Shown piece by piece: positions 1-6,731 of a DNA stretch of 20,908 bases (position 1 is its first letter; each line of letters opens with the position of its first letter). The position numbers were made by a program, and so were the translations under genes. The notes beneath the pieces were generated by a model. The model was not told where the DNA came from. It searched no databases and saw only the letters and a program-made list of their open reading frames with translations. This DNA comes from an uncultured Porphyromonadaceae bacterium (GTDB lineage: Bacteria; Bacteroidota; Bacteroidia; Bacteroidales; Muribaculaceae): positions 1-20,908 of the forward strand of contig UQUV01000049.1 in NCBI GenBank assembly GCA_900544305.1. Reading direction: 5' to 3'.

Positions 1-5
1 CGTAA

Positions 6-57
6 AACCCTGCTGTCCCTGCTCACAAGAGCAAACTTCAGGGTTATTGTTTTTTTA
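6..57 (+). terminator. Terminator-like hairpin at the left edge
   Basis: AACCCTG (6-12) pairs with CAGGGTT (39-45). A nested TGCTC/GAGCA hairpin lies between the arms, and a run of T follows at 50-56. This fits an intrinsic terminator for a plus-strand gene that ends left of the window. The gene itself is not visible, so the assignment is inferred from structure only. Confidence 0.5.
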
Positions 58-194
58 TAGACGTTAACCTAACCGTTCAGACGATAATAATTTGTATTCT
101 GCAATAAGCGCAGGGCTTTTAAGCAGATAATAACACCCTCAAAATTATGTCTTTCTGTTCTTGTGTCTAAGTCTTCATATGAGTTTGCGGTCTA

Positions 195-283
195 CAGACG
201 CTAACCCATAACCCAAATTATGTCTGAAAATAAATTCCATTAGCGGTTATGGGCTCTGTAAACCGTAAACTGTAAACCGTAAA
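195..283. repeat. Short inverted and tandem repeats downstream of polA
   Basis: CTGTAAACCGTAAA occurs twice in perfect tandem (256-269 and 270-283). Just before it, TACAGA plus CCCATAACC (around 195-217) reappears as an inverted copy, GGTTATGGG plus TCTGTA (around 244-261). The region lies immediately 3' of polA on the minus strand and could form a long-looped hairpin in the polA transcript tail. No function is known. Confidence 0.5.
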
Positions 284-291
284 CTAACCTA

Positions 292-3060
292 TTAATGCGC
301 TTCGAGCCAGTTGGCGCCGCTGCCGTAGTCGGCTACTAAAGGTACTGTACCCTTATAGGCATTCTCCATTTCTTCCTTCACAACACGGGTGACAAGCTCC
401 AGTTCTTCAGGCAATACATCGAAATTCAATTCGTCGTGCACCTGTATAATCATCTTCGAACGGATACCTTCCGCCTTAAACCGGCGGGAAATGCGCACCA
501 TGGCAATCTTTATGATGTCGGCCGCAGTACCCTGAATCGGGGCGTTGATGGCATTTCGCTCGGCATAGCCGCGCACCACGGCGTTGCGCGAATTAATGTC
601 GGGCAGCAGGCGGTGGCGTCCGAAGAGCGTCGTCACATAGCCGAGTTCACGCGTACGGGCAATGCTGTCGTCCATAAACCGGCGCACACCGGGGAACGTG
701 CGGAAATAGCCCTCGATGATTTCCTTCGCTTCGGAGCGCGGAATTTGCAGGCGTTCCGACAGTCCGAACGTCGAAATGCCGTAAATCATGCCGAAATTCG
801 CCGTCTTTGCCTTCCGACGCTGGTCGGGAGTGACATCCTCAATGTTCTCATGGAAAATCTTCGCCGCCGTAGCCTTGTGAATGTCCTGGCCTTCGAGGAA
901 CGCCTCCACCATCGCAGGGTCCCGGCTGATGTTCGCCACAATGCGCAGTTCAATCTGCGAATAGTCGGCAGAGAAGAACACATGCCCCTCGTCGGGGATA
1001 AACGCCTTGCGGATTTCCCGTCCGTCGTCGTTGCGGATAGGAATGTTCTGCAGGTTTGGCGCCGTAGACGAAAGCCGTCCCGTGGCGGTCACCGTCTGGT
1101 TGAACGTCGTATGGATTTTTCCCGTTTCAGGATTTATCAGTTCGGGAAGGGCATTGACATAAGTGGAAAGCAATTTCTTCAGTTTGCGCACCTCGAGAAT
1201 CTTGCCAACAACAGGATGCTTGCTGCGCAGTTTTTCGAGAATTTCCTCCGTGGTGGAATACTGTCCGCGGCCGGTTTTCTTCGCCTTCGGGTCAAGTTTC
1301 AGATGCTCGAACAAGACCTCACCCACCTGCATCGGCGAGCTGACATTGAAATCGACACCCGCCAGTTCGCGGCACTCCTTCTCGATGGCCTCCATGCGTT
1401 CCGTCAGCACCAGCGAATAGGCGTTGAGCGTAGGCACGTCAATCCGCACGCCCGCCATTTCCATATCGGCAAGCACGGCAATGAGCGGAAACTCGATGTC
1501 GTTCAGCAGATGGCACATCTTTTTCTCTTCCAACTGACGGTCGAACACGGGACGCAGCTGCAAGTTGGCACAGGCAGCCGCTCCGGCAATCCGGCAAAGC
1601 GCAGCAGCGTCGAGGTCGACAGCCGGGTCAAACCGGTTGGCCTTCACCCCGGCAGGAAGTTCCACAGCTGGAAGCTGCTGCGACAGATAGATTTCCGCCA
1701 GTCGCTCCAGTCCATGGTTCATTTCCGGCTGCAACAGATAATGGGCTACGGCATTGTCGTAGTAGGGTTCGGCAAGCTCCACTCCCAGACGGCGCAGCAC
1801 AATCATCGGCCGCTTCAGGTCGTTGCCCACCTTTTCCACCGCAGGATTTTCCAGCAGGCGTTTCAGCGCGGCAGGTACCGTAGAGCCGTCAAGTTCCACG
1901 TAGAAAGCCTCCGAACCGGAAACCGCCACAGCCACACCCTTCAGCCGCGACAGCATGGCGTCGGACGCCGTCATGACAAACGACAGGCCGCACACGCCCG
2001 CACCTTCCGCCTTCTCCACCCAGCCGGGCAGCGACTCCGCATCAGCCACCACATAACTGCCCGCCGCTTCCGCCACAGGCTGGACAGCCTCGGCCGAAGG
2101 TTCGAGAAACTCGTCGAACAGCGAGCCCTGCGCCGACGACGCTTTCGGAGCCGGTGCAGGAGCAGGAACAGCCGGAGCATCGGCACTGCTGCCCAACACG
2201 CGCGAAAGCAGCGTGCGGAACTCCAGTTCGCCAAACAGGCGGCGTATTTCGTCGGCATCCAGACTCCGGCGTTCCAGTTCTTCCGGACGGAACTCCACCG
2301 GAGCATCGGTGGCGATGGTTGCCAGTTTTTTGGAGAAAAGAATATTGTCGACGTTCGATTCGATTTTCGTTTTCAGCGCACCTTTCAGTTGTCCGGAATT
2401 GGCTATGATGTTCTCCACCGAGCCGTATTCCAGAATCAGTTTAGAGGCCGTTTTCTCGCCCACGCCCGGACAGCCGATAATATTGTCGACCTTGTCGCCC
2501 ATCAGCGCCAGCAGGTCAATCACCTGCTTCGGCTCGTTGATGCCGAACAGCGAGCACACCTCTTCCGCGCCGCGGATTTCAGCACCCTGCCCCTTTACAC
2601 CGGGACGGTAGATTTTCACGTTGCCGCCCACAAGCTGACCGAGGTCCTTGTCGGGCGACATGATATAGGTGGCAAAGCCCGCCTCGCCCGCCTTGAGCGC
2701 AAGCGTGCCGATAACGTCGTCGGCCTCATAGCCCTCCACCTCCACAATCGGAATGCGGTAGGCACGGATAATGTCCTTAATATATGGAATGGCCGCCTTG
2801 ATATCCTCGGGCGTAGCCTCGCGGCCCGCCTTGTATTCGGGATACATTTCGTGGCGGAACGTCTTTCCCGCAGGGTCGAAGCACACGGCAATGTGCGTAG
2901 GCTGTTCCTTTTTCAAAATTTCCTCCAGCGTGTTCACAAAGCCGAAAATGGCCGATGTGTTCAGCCCTTTCGATGTCACGCGCTGCGAATTCTTCATCGC
3001 ATAGTAGGCACGGAAAATCAGCGCATAGGCATCCAGCAAAAACAATTTCTTTTCTTCCAT
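292..3060 (-). CDS. polA: DNA polymerase I with apparently inactive proofreading domain
   Basis: This is a family A DNA polymerase of 922 aa, the usual length, for repair synthesis and removal of Okazaki primers. The N-terminal 5' nuclease (about 1-290) shows EADDV near residue 113 and the helix-hairpin-helix GDKVDNIIGCPGVGEKTA near 190. A Pro/Ala-rich linker (about 294-336) leads into a 3'-5' exonuclease fold (about 337-520). There the expected DxE reads SFV (near 358), the Asp of the NLKYD-type motif is Pro in NDLKRP (near 413), and the last YxxxD motif lacks Tyr and Asp. The polymerase domain is intact, with motif A DYSQIELR (near 699), motif B RRKAKTANFGMIYG (near 755) and motif C VHDEL (near 873). 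The start is ATG followed by EEKKLF. The gene is divergent from the polyprenyl synthase. Polymerase and 5' nuclease activity are expected; loss of proofreading is inferred from a by-eye alignment to E. coli PolA. Confidence 0.97.
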   Translation of the reverse strand: MEEKKLFLLDAYALIFRAYYAMKNSQRVTSKGLNTSAIFGFVNTLEEILKKEQPTHIAVCFDPAGKTFRHEMYPEYKAGREATPEDIKAAIPYIKDIIRAYRIPIVEVEGYEADDVIGTLALKAGEAGFATYIMSPDKDLGQLVGGNVKIYRPGVKGQGAEIRGAEEVCSLFGINEPKQVIDLLALMGDKVDNIIGCPGVGEKTASKLILEYGSVENIIANSGQLKGALKTKIESNVDNILFSKKLATIATDAPVEFRPEELERRSLDADEIRRLFGELEFRTLLSRVLGSSADAPAVPAPAPAPKASSAQGSLFDEFLEPSAEAVQPVAEAAGSYVVADAESLPGWVEKAEGAGVCGLSFVMTASDAMLSRLKGVAVAVSGSEAFYVELDGSTVPAALKRLLENPAVEKVGNDLKRPMIVLRRLGVELAEPYYDNAVAHYLLQPEMNHGLERLAEIYLSQQLPAVELPAGVKANRFDPAVDLDAAALCRIAGAAACANLQLRPVFDRQLEEKKMCHLLNDIEFPLIAVLADMEMAGVRIDVPTLNAYSLVLTERMEAIEKECRELAGVDFNVSSPMQVGEVLFEHLKLDPKAKKTGRGQYSTTEEILEKLRSKHPVVGKILEVRKLKKLLSTYVNALPELINPETGKIHTTFNQTVTATGRLSSTAPNLQNIPIRNDDGREIRKAFIPDEGHVFFSADYSQIELRIVANISRDPAMVEAFLEGQDIHKATAAKIFHENIEDVTPDQRRKAKTANFGMIYGISTFGLSERLQIPRSEAKEIIEGYFRTFPGVRRFMDDSIARTRELGYVTTLFGRHRLLPDINSRNAVVRGYAERNAINAPIQGTAADIIKIAMVRISRRFKAEGIRSKMIIQVHDELNFDVLPEELELVTRVVKEEMENAYKGTVPLVADYGSGANWLEAH

Positions 3061-3163
3061 ATATTTCGTCGTTTAATCGTCGTTTTCTTGCTATAAATGT
3101 ATAAAAAAACCAAAGTACATGATAATTCAACCGTGAAATTACAACAAACGTACAATTTATTAT

Positions 3164-3171
3164 TAATTTTG
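3164..3171 (+). promoter_or_regulatory. Bacteroidales -7 element for polyprenyl synthase
   Basis: TAATTTTG matches the Bacteroidetes TAnnTTTG -7 consensus and lies 18 bp before the chosen ATG. No clear TTTG is seen at -33, only an A/T-rich stretch. The transcript leader would be very short. Confidence 0.5.
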
Positions 3172-3189
3172 TGGCTTAAAAATCGTTTT

Positions 3190-4161
3190 ATGACGAATTT
3201 CAACGAAATAAAGAAAACCATTTCCGCAGAACTGGAGGAGCTGAACCGCATTATCAACGACTCGCTCAGCAGCAACAGCGAGTTGCTGAACGAGGTGGTG
3301 AAGAAGTACCTTGAAACAAAAGGCAAGCAAATCCGCCCGATAATCGTTATCCTCAGCGCCAAGTTCTTCGCAGAAGTGAACAGCAACGTCCTCAATGGAG
3401 CAGCCGCCATCGAACTGCTGCACAATGCTTCGCTGATTCACGACGACGTAGTCGATGAAACAAAAGTAAGGCGGGGCAACCCCACTGTCAACAGCATTTG
3501 GAACAATCACATAGCCGTGCTCGTAGGCGACTTCTTTGTCAGCAACTCGCTGTCGTGTGCCATCAAGGCGGGCGACAATCGCGTCATTCAGGTAATTTCC
3601 GAACTGGGCAAGGAACTGTCGACCGGCGAAATCGACCAGATAAACATCGCCAAGCAGCACAACATCAACGAAGAGAACTACTACCACATCATCTCGAAGA
3701 AAACCGCATCGCTGTTCCGCTGCTGCGTACAGGTGGGCGGATATGCCGTGAAAGCCGACGAGGCCGACATCGAGAATCTGGCAAAATTCATGGAACTCCT
3801 CGGACTGTGCTTCCAAATCAAAGATGACATTTTCGACTATTTCAAGGATGAAGCCGTGGGCAAGCCTACCGGAAACGACCTGCGGGAAGGCAAAATCACG
3901 CTGCCGCTGATCTATGCCCTCGCACAGGACACTCCGCAACGCGACGCCATGGTGAAACTGGCGAAAAAGGACGAACTCGACACCGACGAGATTGAAACCC
4001 TCATCGAATATGCCAAGGCTCAAGGCGGCATTGAATACGCCTACGAGTCGATGGAGCGTCTGCGCCGCGAAGCCATTGCCACCATCGAGAAATATCCCGA
4101 CAACGAGGCGAAGGATTCTTTCCTGTCGCTCTTCGATTTCATCATCAAACGCCATCATTAA
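3190..4161 (+). CDS. Long-chain polyprenyl diphosphate synthase
   Basis: This is a trans-isoprenyl diphosphate synthase of 323 aa that condenses isopentenyl diphosphate onto an allylic primer. The likely product is the menaquinone side-chain precursor. The first Asp-rich motif, DDVVD (residues 85-89), follows HNASLIH. A small Ala five residues before it is typical of long-chain enzymes (IspB/HepT-like). The second motif is DDIFD (212-216), followed by KPTGNDLREGK. The start at 3190 (MTNFNEIKK) sits just after a TAATTTTG promoter element; an upstream in-frame ATG at 3097 would place that promoter inside the gene and is rejected. rnhB begins 3 nt after the stop. Exact chain length cannot be read from the sequence, so no symbol is given. 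Confidence 0.94.
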   Translation: MTNFNEIKKTISAELEELNRIINDSLSSNSELLNEVVKKYLETKGKQIRPIIVILSAKFFAEVNSNVLNGAAAIELLHNASLIHDDVVDETKVRRGNPTVNSIWNNHIAVLVGDFFVSNSLSCAIKAGDNRVIQVISELGKELSTGEIDQINIAKQHNINEENYYHIISKKTASLFRCCVQVGGYAVKADEADIENLAKFMELLGLCFQIKDDIFDYFKDEAVGKPTGNDLREGKITLPLIYALAQDTPQRDAMVKLAKKDELDTDEIETLIEYAKAQGGIEYAYESMERLRREAIATIEKYPDNEAKDSFLSLFDFIIKRHH

Positions 4162-4164
4162 GCC

Positions 4165-4770
4165 GTGCTGCTGCCCTATCTTGAACAAGGAAGAATAGAA
4201 GCCGGCTGCGACGAGGCCGGACGGGGCTGCCTGGCAGGACCGGTGTTTGCCGCCGCTGTCATCCTGCCCGAAGGCTACTGCAACGAACTGCTCAACGACT
4301 CCAAGAAGCTGACGGAACACCGTCGCGACCAGTTGCGCGCCATCATCGAGCGCGACGCTCTGGCATGGGCCGTAGGAGTGGTGACGGCTGAGGAAATCGA
4401 CCATATCAACATCCTCAACGCCTCGTTTCTCGCCATGCACCGCGCCGTCGATGCCCTGACAGTGCGCCCGGAGCATCTGCTGATTGACGGCAACCGTTTC
4501 AAGCCCTACCACGATACGCCTCACACCTGCATCGTGAAAGGCGACGGAAAGATGATGAGCATTGCCGCCGCATCGATTCTGGCGAAAACCCACCGCGACG
4601 AATTTATGGCACGCATACACGAGGAATTCCCGCAATATGCGTGGAACATCAATAAGGGATACCCCACAAAAGCCCACCGTGCCGCCATCAGCCAATACGG
4701 TCCGTCGCCCTACCACCGGAAATCATTCCGACTGCTCGACACGCAGCTCTCACTTTTCGGAAACGAATAA
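4165..4770 (+). CDS. rnhB: Ribonuclease HII
   Basis: This type 2 RNase H (201 aa) cleaves RNA in RNA/DNA hybrids and at single ribonucleotides embedded in DNA. The signature GCDEAGRGCLAGPV supplies Asp16 and Glu17. LLIDGN gives Asp108 and KTHRDEF gives Asp145, so the four metal ligands of the family are all present. Length is normal. Translation most likely starts at GTG 4165, three bases after the polyprenyl synthase stop. No nearby ATG keeps the N-terminal strand leading into DEAGRG, so translational coupling is likely. No promoter is seen in the gap; it is probably the second gene of a two-gene operon. Confidence 0.95.
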   Translation: MLLPYLEQGRIEAGCDEAGRGCLAGPVFAAAVILPEGYCNELLNDSKKLTEHRRDQLRAIIERDALAWAVGVVTAEEIDHINILNASFLAMHRAVDALTVRPEHLLIDGNRFKPYHDTPHTCIVKGDGKMMSIAAASILAKTHRDEFMARIHEEFPQYAWNINKGYPTKAHRAAISQYGPSPYHRKSFRLLDTQLSLFGNE

Positions 4771-4857
4771 ACAGCCACATATCAGCGCAATATAAAATAT
4801 ACGCTGACAACGCAAAAAGAAAAAACGCATTTTTTTGAAAATTTCTTGCCAAAACAC

Positions 4858-4887
4858 TTGACATATTAAAAAATATGCGTAACTTTG
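4858..4887 (+). promoter_or_regulatory. Promoter of tRNA-Pro
   Basis: TTG (4858-4860), 19 bp, then TAACTTTG (4880-4887) form a good Bacteroidetes -33/-7 pair ending 19 bp before the tRNA. The -33 lies in AAAACACTTG, a string also found at the tRNA-Gln promoter in this window. Confidence 0.75.
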
Positions 4888-4906
4888 CAACCGATTTACG
4901 AATCAC

Positions 4907-4983
4907 CGGGGTGTAGCACAGTTGGTTAGCGCGCCACGTTCGGGACGTGGAGGTCGGAAGTTCGAGTCTTCTCACCCCGACCA
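4907..4983 (+). tRNA. tRNA-Pro (anticodon CGG)
   Basis: This is a 77-nt cloverleaf. The acceptor stem is CGGGGTG/CACCCCG, with discriminator A and an encoded CCA (4981-4983). The anticodon stem is CCACG/CGTGG around loop TTCGGGA, giving anticodon CGG for proline codon CCG. The T arm contains GTTCGAGTC. It closely resembles the E. coli tRNA-Pro(CGG) pattern. It has its own promoter and terminator. Confidence 0.96.
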
Positions 4984-4989
4984 ACTAAA

Positions 4990-5019
4990 AAGCCTAATTT
5001 GCTTTTGCAAATTAGGCTT
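4990..5019 (+). terminator. Terminator of tRNA-Pro
   Basis: AAGCCTAATTTGC (4990-5002), loop TTTT, then GCAAATTAGGCTT (5007-5019) is a perfect 13-bp hairpin seven bases after the tRNA CCA. The downstream T tract is short (CACTTTTC). Confidence 0.75.
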
Positions 5020-5052
5020 CACTTTTCTAACAGCGGTTCCGTCCGGAACTGG

Positions 5053-5195
5053 TTATCAACAAAGAGTTTTTATTGTCAACAAGGTTATCAACAAAGTTAT
5101 TAACAACCTAAAGCGCATAATACCAGCGTATTAGATAAAAATGTGTATAAATCCGACATCCCTTGTCGACAGTTATCAACAACCGCTTTTCCACA
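5053..5195 (+). other. Cluster of DnaA-box-like 9-mers
   Basis: This gene-free stretch carries TTATCAACA at 5053, 5085 and 5173, TTGTCAACA at 5073, TTATTAACA at 5097, TTGTCGACA at 5163 and TTTTCCACA at 5187, all on the same strand. The copies at 5073, 5085 and 5097 are spaced exactly 12 bp apart. They resemble the DnaA box TTATCCACA with one to three substitutions. This could be an origin element, a DnaA-titration site, or sites for another regulator. Nothing else is recognised between the tRNA-Pro terminator and the riboswitch promoter. Confidence 0.5.
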
Positions 5196-5317
5196 CGATT
5201 TTTGCAAAAAACGGATTCTGCATCCCTAATGTTCTGATAGACACCCTTTCAAACTCCATTCAGCAATTCAAAGCGGCCAAAAACACTTTTCCACGTACAA
5301 CTTTCCGAAAAAATGAC

Positions 5318-5325
5318 TACCTTTG
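5318..5325 (+). promoter_or_regulatory. -7 element of the B12 riboswitch transcript
   Basis: TACCTTTG matches TAnnTTTG. It places the likely transcription start near 5330, right at the 5' strand of riboswitch helix P1. No clean TTTG is found at the usual distance; the nearest candidates, TTTC at 5302 and TTTT at 5287, are mis-spaced. Confidence 0.6.
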
Positions 5326-5329
5326 CAGC

Positions 5330-5504
5330 CGATTGGTTCCGAAGAGGCCGTTCCGGCCCGACGGATTAAAAGGGAATCGGGTGAAAATCCCGGACAGTCC
5401 CGCTGCTGTGAAGCTCTATTCAAAACGCATCGACAGTCAGTATGCCACTGGTTGCAACACCGGGAAGGCGTTGATGCGAGAGTCAGTCAGAAGACCTGCC
5501 ATCG
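5330..5504 (+). ncRNA. Cobalamin (B12) riboswitch
   Basis: The hallmark core is present: AAAAGGGAAT, GGTGAAAATCCCGGACAG and TCCCGCTGCTGTGA (5368-5411). GCCACTG (5444-5450) and the B12 box, ending in AGAAGACCTGCC (5489-5500), follow. CGATTGG (5330-5336) can pair with CCATCG (5499-5504) as helix P1 with one bulged T. CGCATCGAC (from about 5426) pairs with GTTGATGCG (5470-5478). Adenosylcobalamin or a related corrinoid is the known ligand class, and binding normally reduces expression. A run of seven T directly follows P1 (5505-5511), and a small hairpin (5564-5584) lies further down, either of which may be part of the expression platform. The genes controlled start at 5698. Confidence 0.93.
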
Positions 5505-5563
5505 TTTTTTTATTATTAACCGGACTCGTGGAAAAGACGGTTGAAACCAACACAGAACAGACA

Positions 5564-5584
5564 TTGATTTCACAAATCAGTTTT
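5564..5584 (+). terminator. Possible riboswitch expression-platform hairpin
   Basis: TTGATTT (5564-5570), loop CAC, then AAATCAG (5574-5580) followed by TTTT forms a weak terminator-like hairpin between the riboswitch and the first lipoprotein gene. The pairing is short (seven pairs including one G-T), so this is tentative. Confidence 0.3.
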
Positions 5585-5697
5585 CGGCGGCAGTAAAATC
5601 GCACCGAACCCGGCAAGCCCCATGGCATACTATGCCTTGCGCTGTACCTTTGTGCAGTTTTCTTCTTTCCTTTCCACGGCCACAAAATGCAATCATA

Positions 5698-6708
5698 ATG
5701 AAAAAAGTAAACTGCCTGCTGACACTTGCAAGCCTTGCCGCCCTGTCGTTCGGCCTGACAGGCTGCAACAACGAAGAACCGACAACTCCCCCCGGAAATT
5801 CTCCGACACCTTACGTGACACAAGTATTTGACTTCCGTCCTGCCGTAGGACAATTCGTCAACCAGCTTCCTGAATACGAAGAAGGCGACACACAGGAAGA
5901 CATGAACCGGAAAGTGCTGGAAGCCATTGGCGGCGAAGGCGAAGGCATGATTTCGCTGGGTGGATTCGGCGGATATGTCGTAGTGGGCTTCGACCATACG
6001 ATTGAAAACAAAGCCGGACTGTGCGATTTCCGCGTACTCGGCAACGCCTTTTATGCCAACGGGCAAACGGAATACGGCAGCAGCGAACCCGGGGTGATAC
6101 AAGTGAGCTTCGATGCCAACAAGAACGGCAAGCCCGACGACGCATGGTATGAAATAGCCGGAAGCTCGCACAACGGAACAGAATCATGGATTCAGCAAGC
6201 CGCCGAAGCCGGCAACGACACACAAACCATCCGCAACTACGAAATCACCTACTACCGCCCCGAAACCAATCCTACGGAAGCAACAAAAGAATACATCCGT
6301 TGGGAGGACAATCAGGGCAACAGCGGATACAAGGAAATGAACAGCACGCACAAGCAGCCCTACTACCCGCAATGGATTGACGAGGCGAAACTGACCTTCA
6401 AAGGTACACGCCTGCCGCAAAACGCCATCGACCTCAGCGGACAGGGCAACAACTATGCGCTCTACCGCTTTGCCTACGGATATGCCGACAACGAGCAGAA
6501 TGCCAACGACGCTTCAGCCATCGACATCGACTGGGCTGTTGATGCAGAAGGCAATCCGGCAAACCTCCAGGGCGTAGACTTCATCCGCATCTATTCCGGA
6601 GTCAACCAGGAAAACGGCTGGCTGGGCGAATGCTCGACGGAAATCACCGGCGTTGCCGACCTTCACCTGCTCAACGTTTCCATCGCAAGCGAAAACATCA
6701 AAAAATAA
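5698..6708 (+). CDS. Surface lipoprotein, family A copy 1, B12-riboswitch-controlled
   Basis: The 336-aa lipoprotein has lipobox LTGC (Cys23). The following NNEEP is acidic, as in Bacteroidetes surface-export signals, so outer-face exposure is inferred. The mature chain is one all-beta-looking domain from FDFRPAVGQFVN to the end, with GMISLGGFGGYVVVGFDH and an Asp/Asn loop DANKNGKPDDAWYE (from residue 139) that resembles a calcium-binding loop. I recall relatives annotated only as cell surface or PKD-domain proteins in Bacteroidetes; no function is certain. The start at 5698 gives a proper signal peptide, whereas the upstream in-frame ATG at 5632 does not. It is the first gene after the B12 riboswitch, 23 nt before a BtuG-like gene, so corrinoid capture or handling is inferred. 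The gene at 9663 is a close paralogue. Confidence 0.85.
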   Translation: MKKVNCLLTLASLAALSFGLTGCNNEEPTTPPGNSPTPYVTQVFDFRPAVGQFVNQLPEYEEGDTQEDMNRKVLEAIGGEGEGMISLGGFGGYVVVGFDHTIENKAGLCDFRVLGNAFYANGQTEYGSSEPGVIQVSFDANKNGKPDDAWYEIAGSSHNGTESWIQQAAEAGNDTQTIRNYEITYYRPETNPTEATKEYIRWEDNQGNSGYKEMNSTHKQPYYPQWIDEAKLTFKGTRLPQNAIDLSGQGNNYALYRFAYGYADNEQNANDASAIDIDWAVDAEGNPANLQGVDFIRIYSGVNQENGWLGECSTEITGVADLHLLNVSIASENIKK

Positions 6709-6731
6709 TCACTATAATCACATAAAGACAT

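Noticed and set aside
436..3096. 886-aa plus-strand open frame antisense to polA
   Set aside because: polA on the minus strand has every family motif; the plus-strand translation is Arg/His-rich with no domain and is a frame shadow of GC-rich coding DNA.
3163..4716. 517-aa minus-strand open frame across the polyprenyl synthase and rnhB genes
   Set aside because: Both plus-strand genes are well supported by catalytic motifs; the antisense frame shows no recognisable features.
5053..5105. CRISPR-like array from the repeated TTATCAACA units
   Set aside because: The units are 9-12 bp with no regular unique spacers and no cas genes nearby.
5053..5195. Calling this a proven oriC
   Set aside because: No dnaA gene or clear unwinding element was identified, and the skew did not visibly switch in sampled lines. 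It is kept as a DnaA-box-like cluster only.
5141..5596. 151-aa plus-strand open frame
   Set aside because: It runs through the DnaA-like array and the B12 riboswitch, whose RNA conservation explains the sequence; the protein has no domain.
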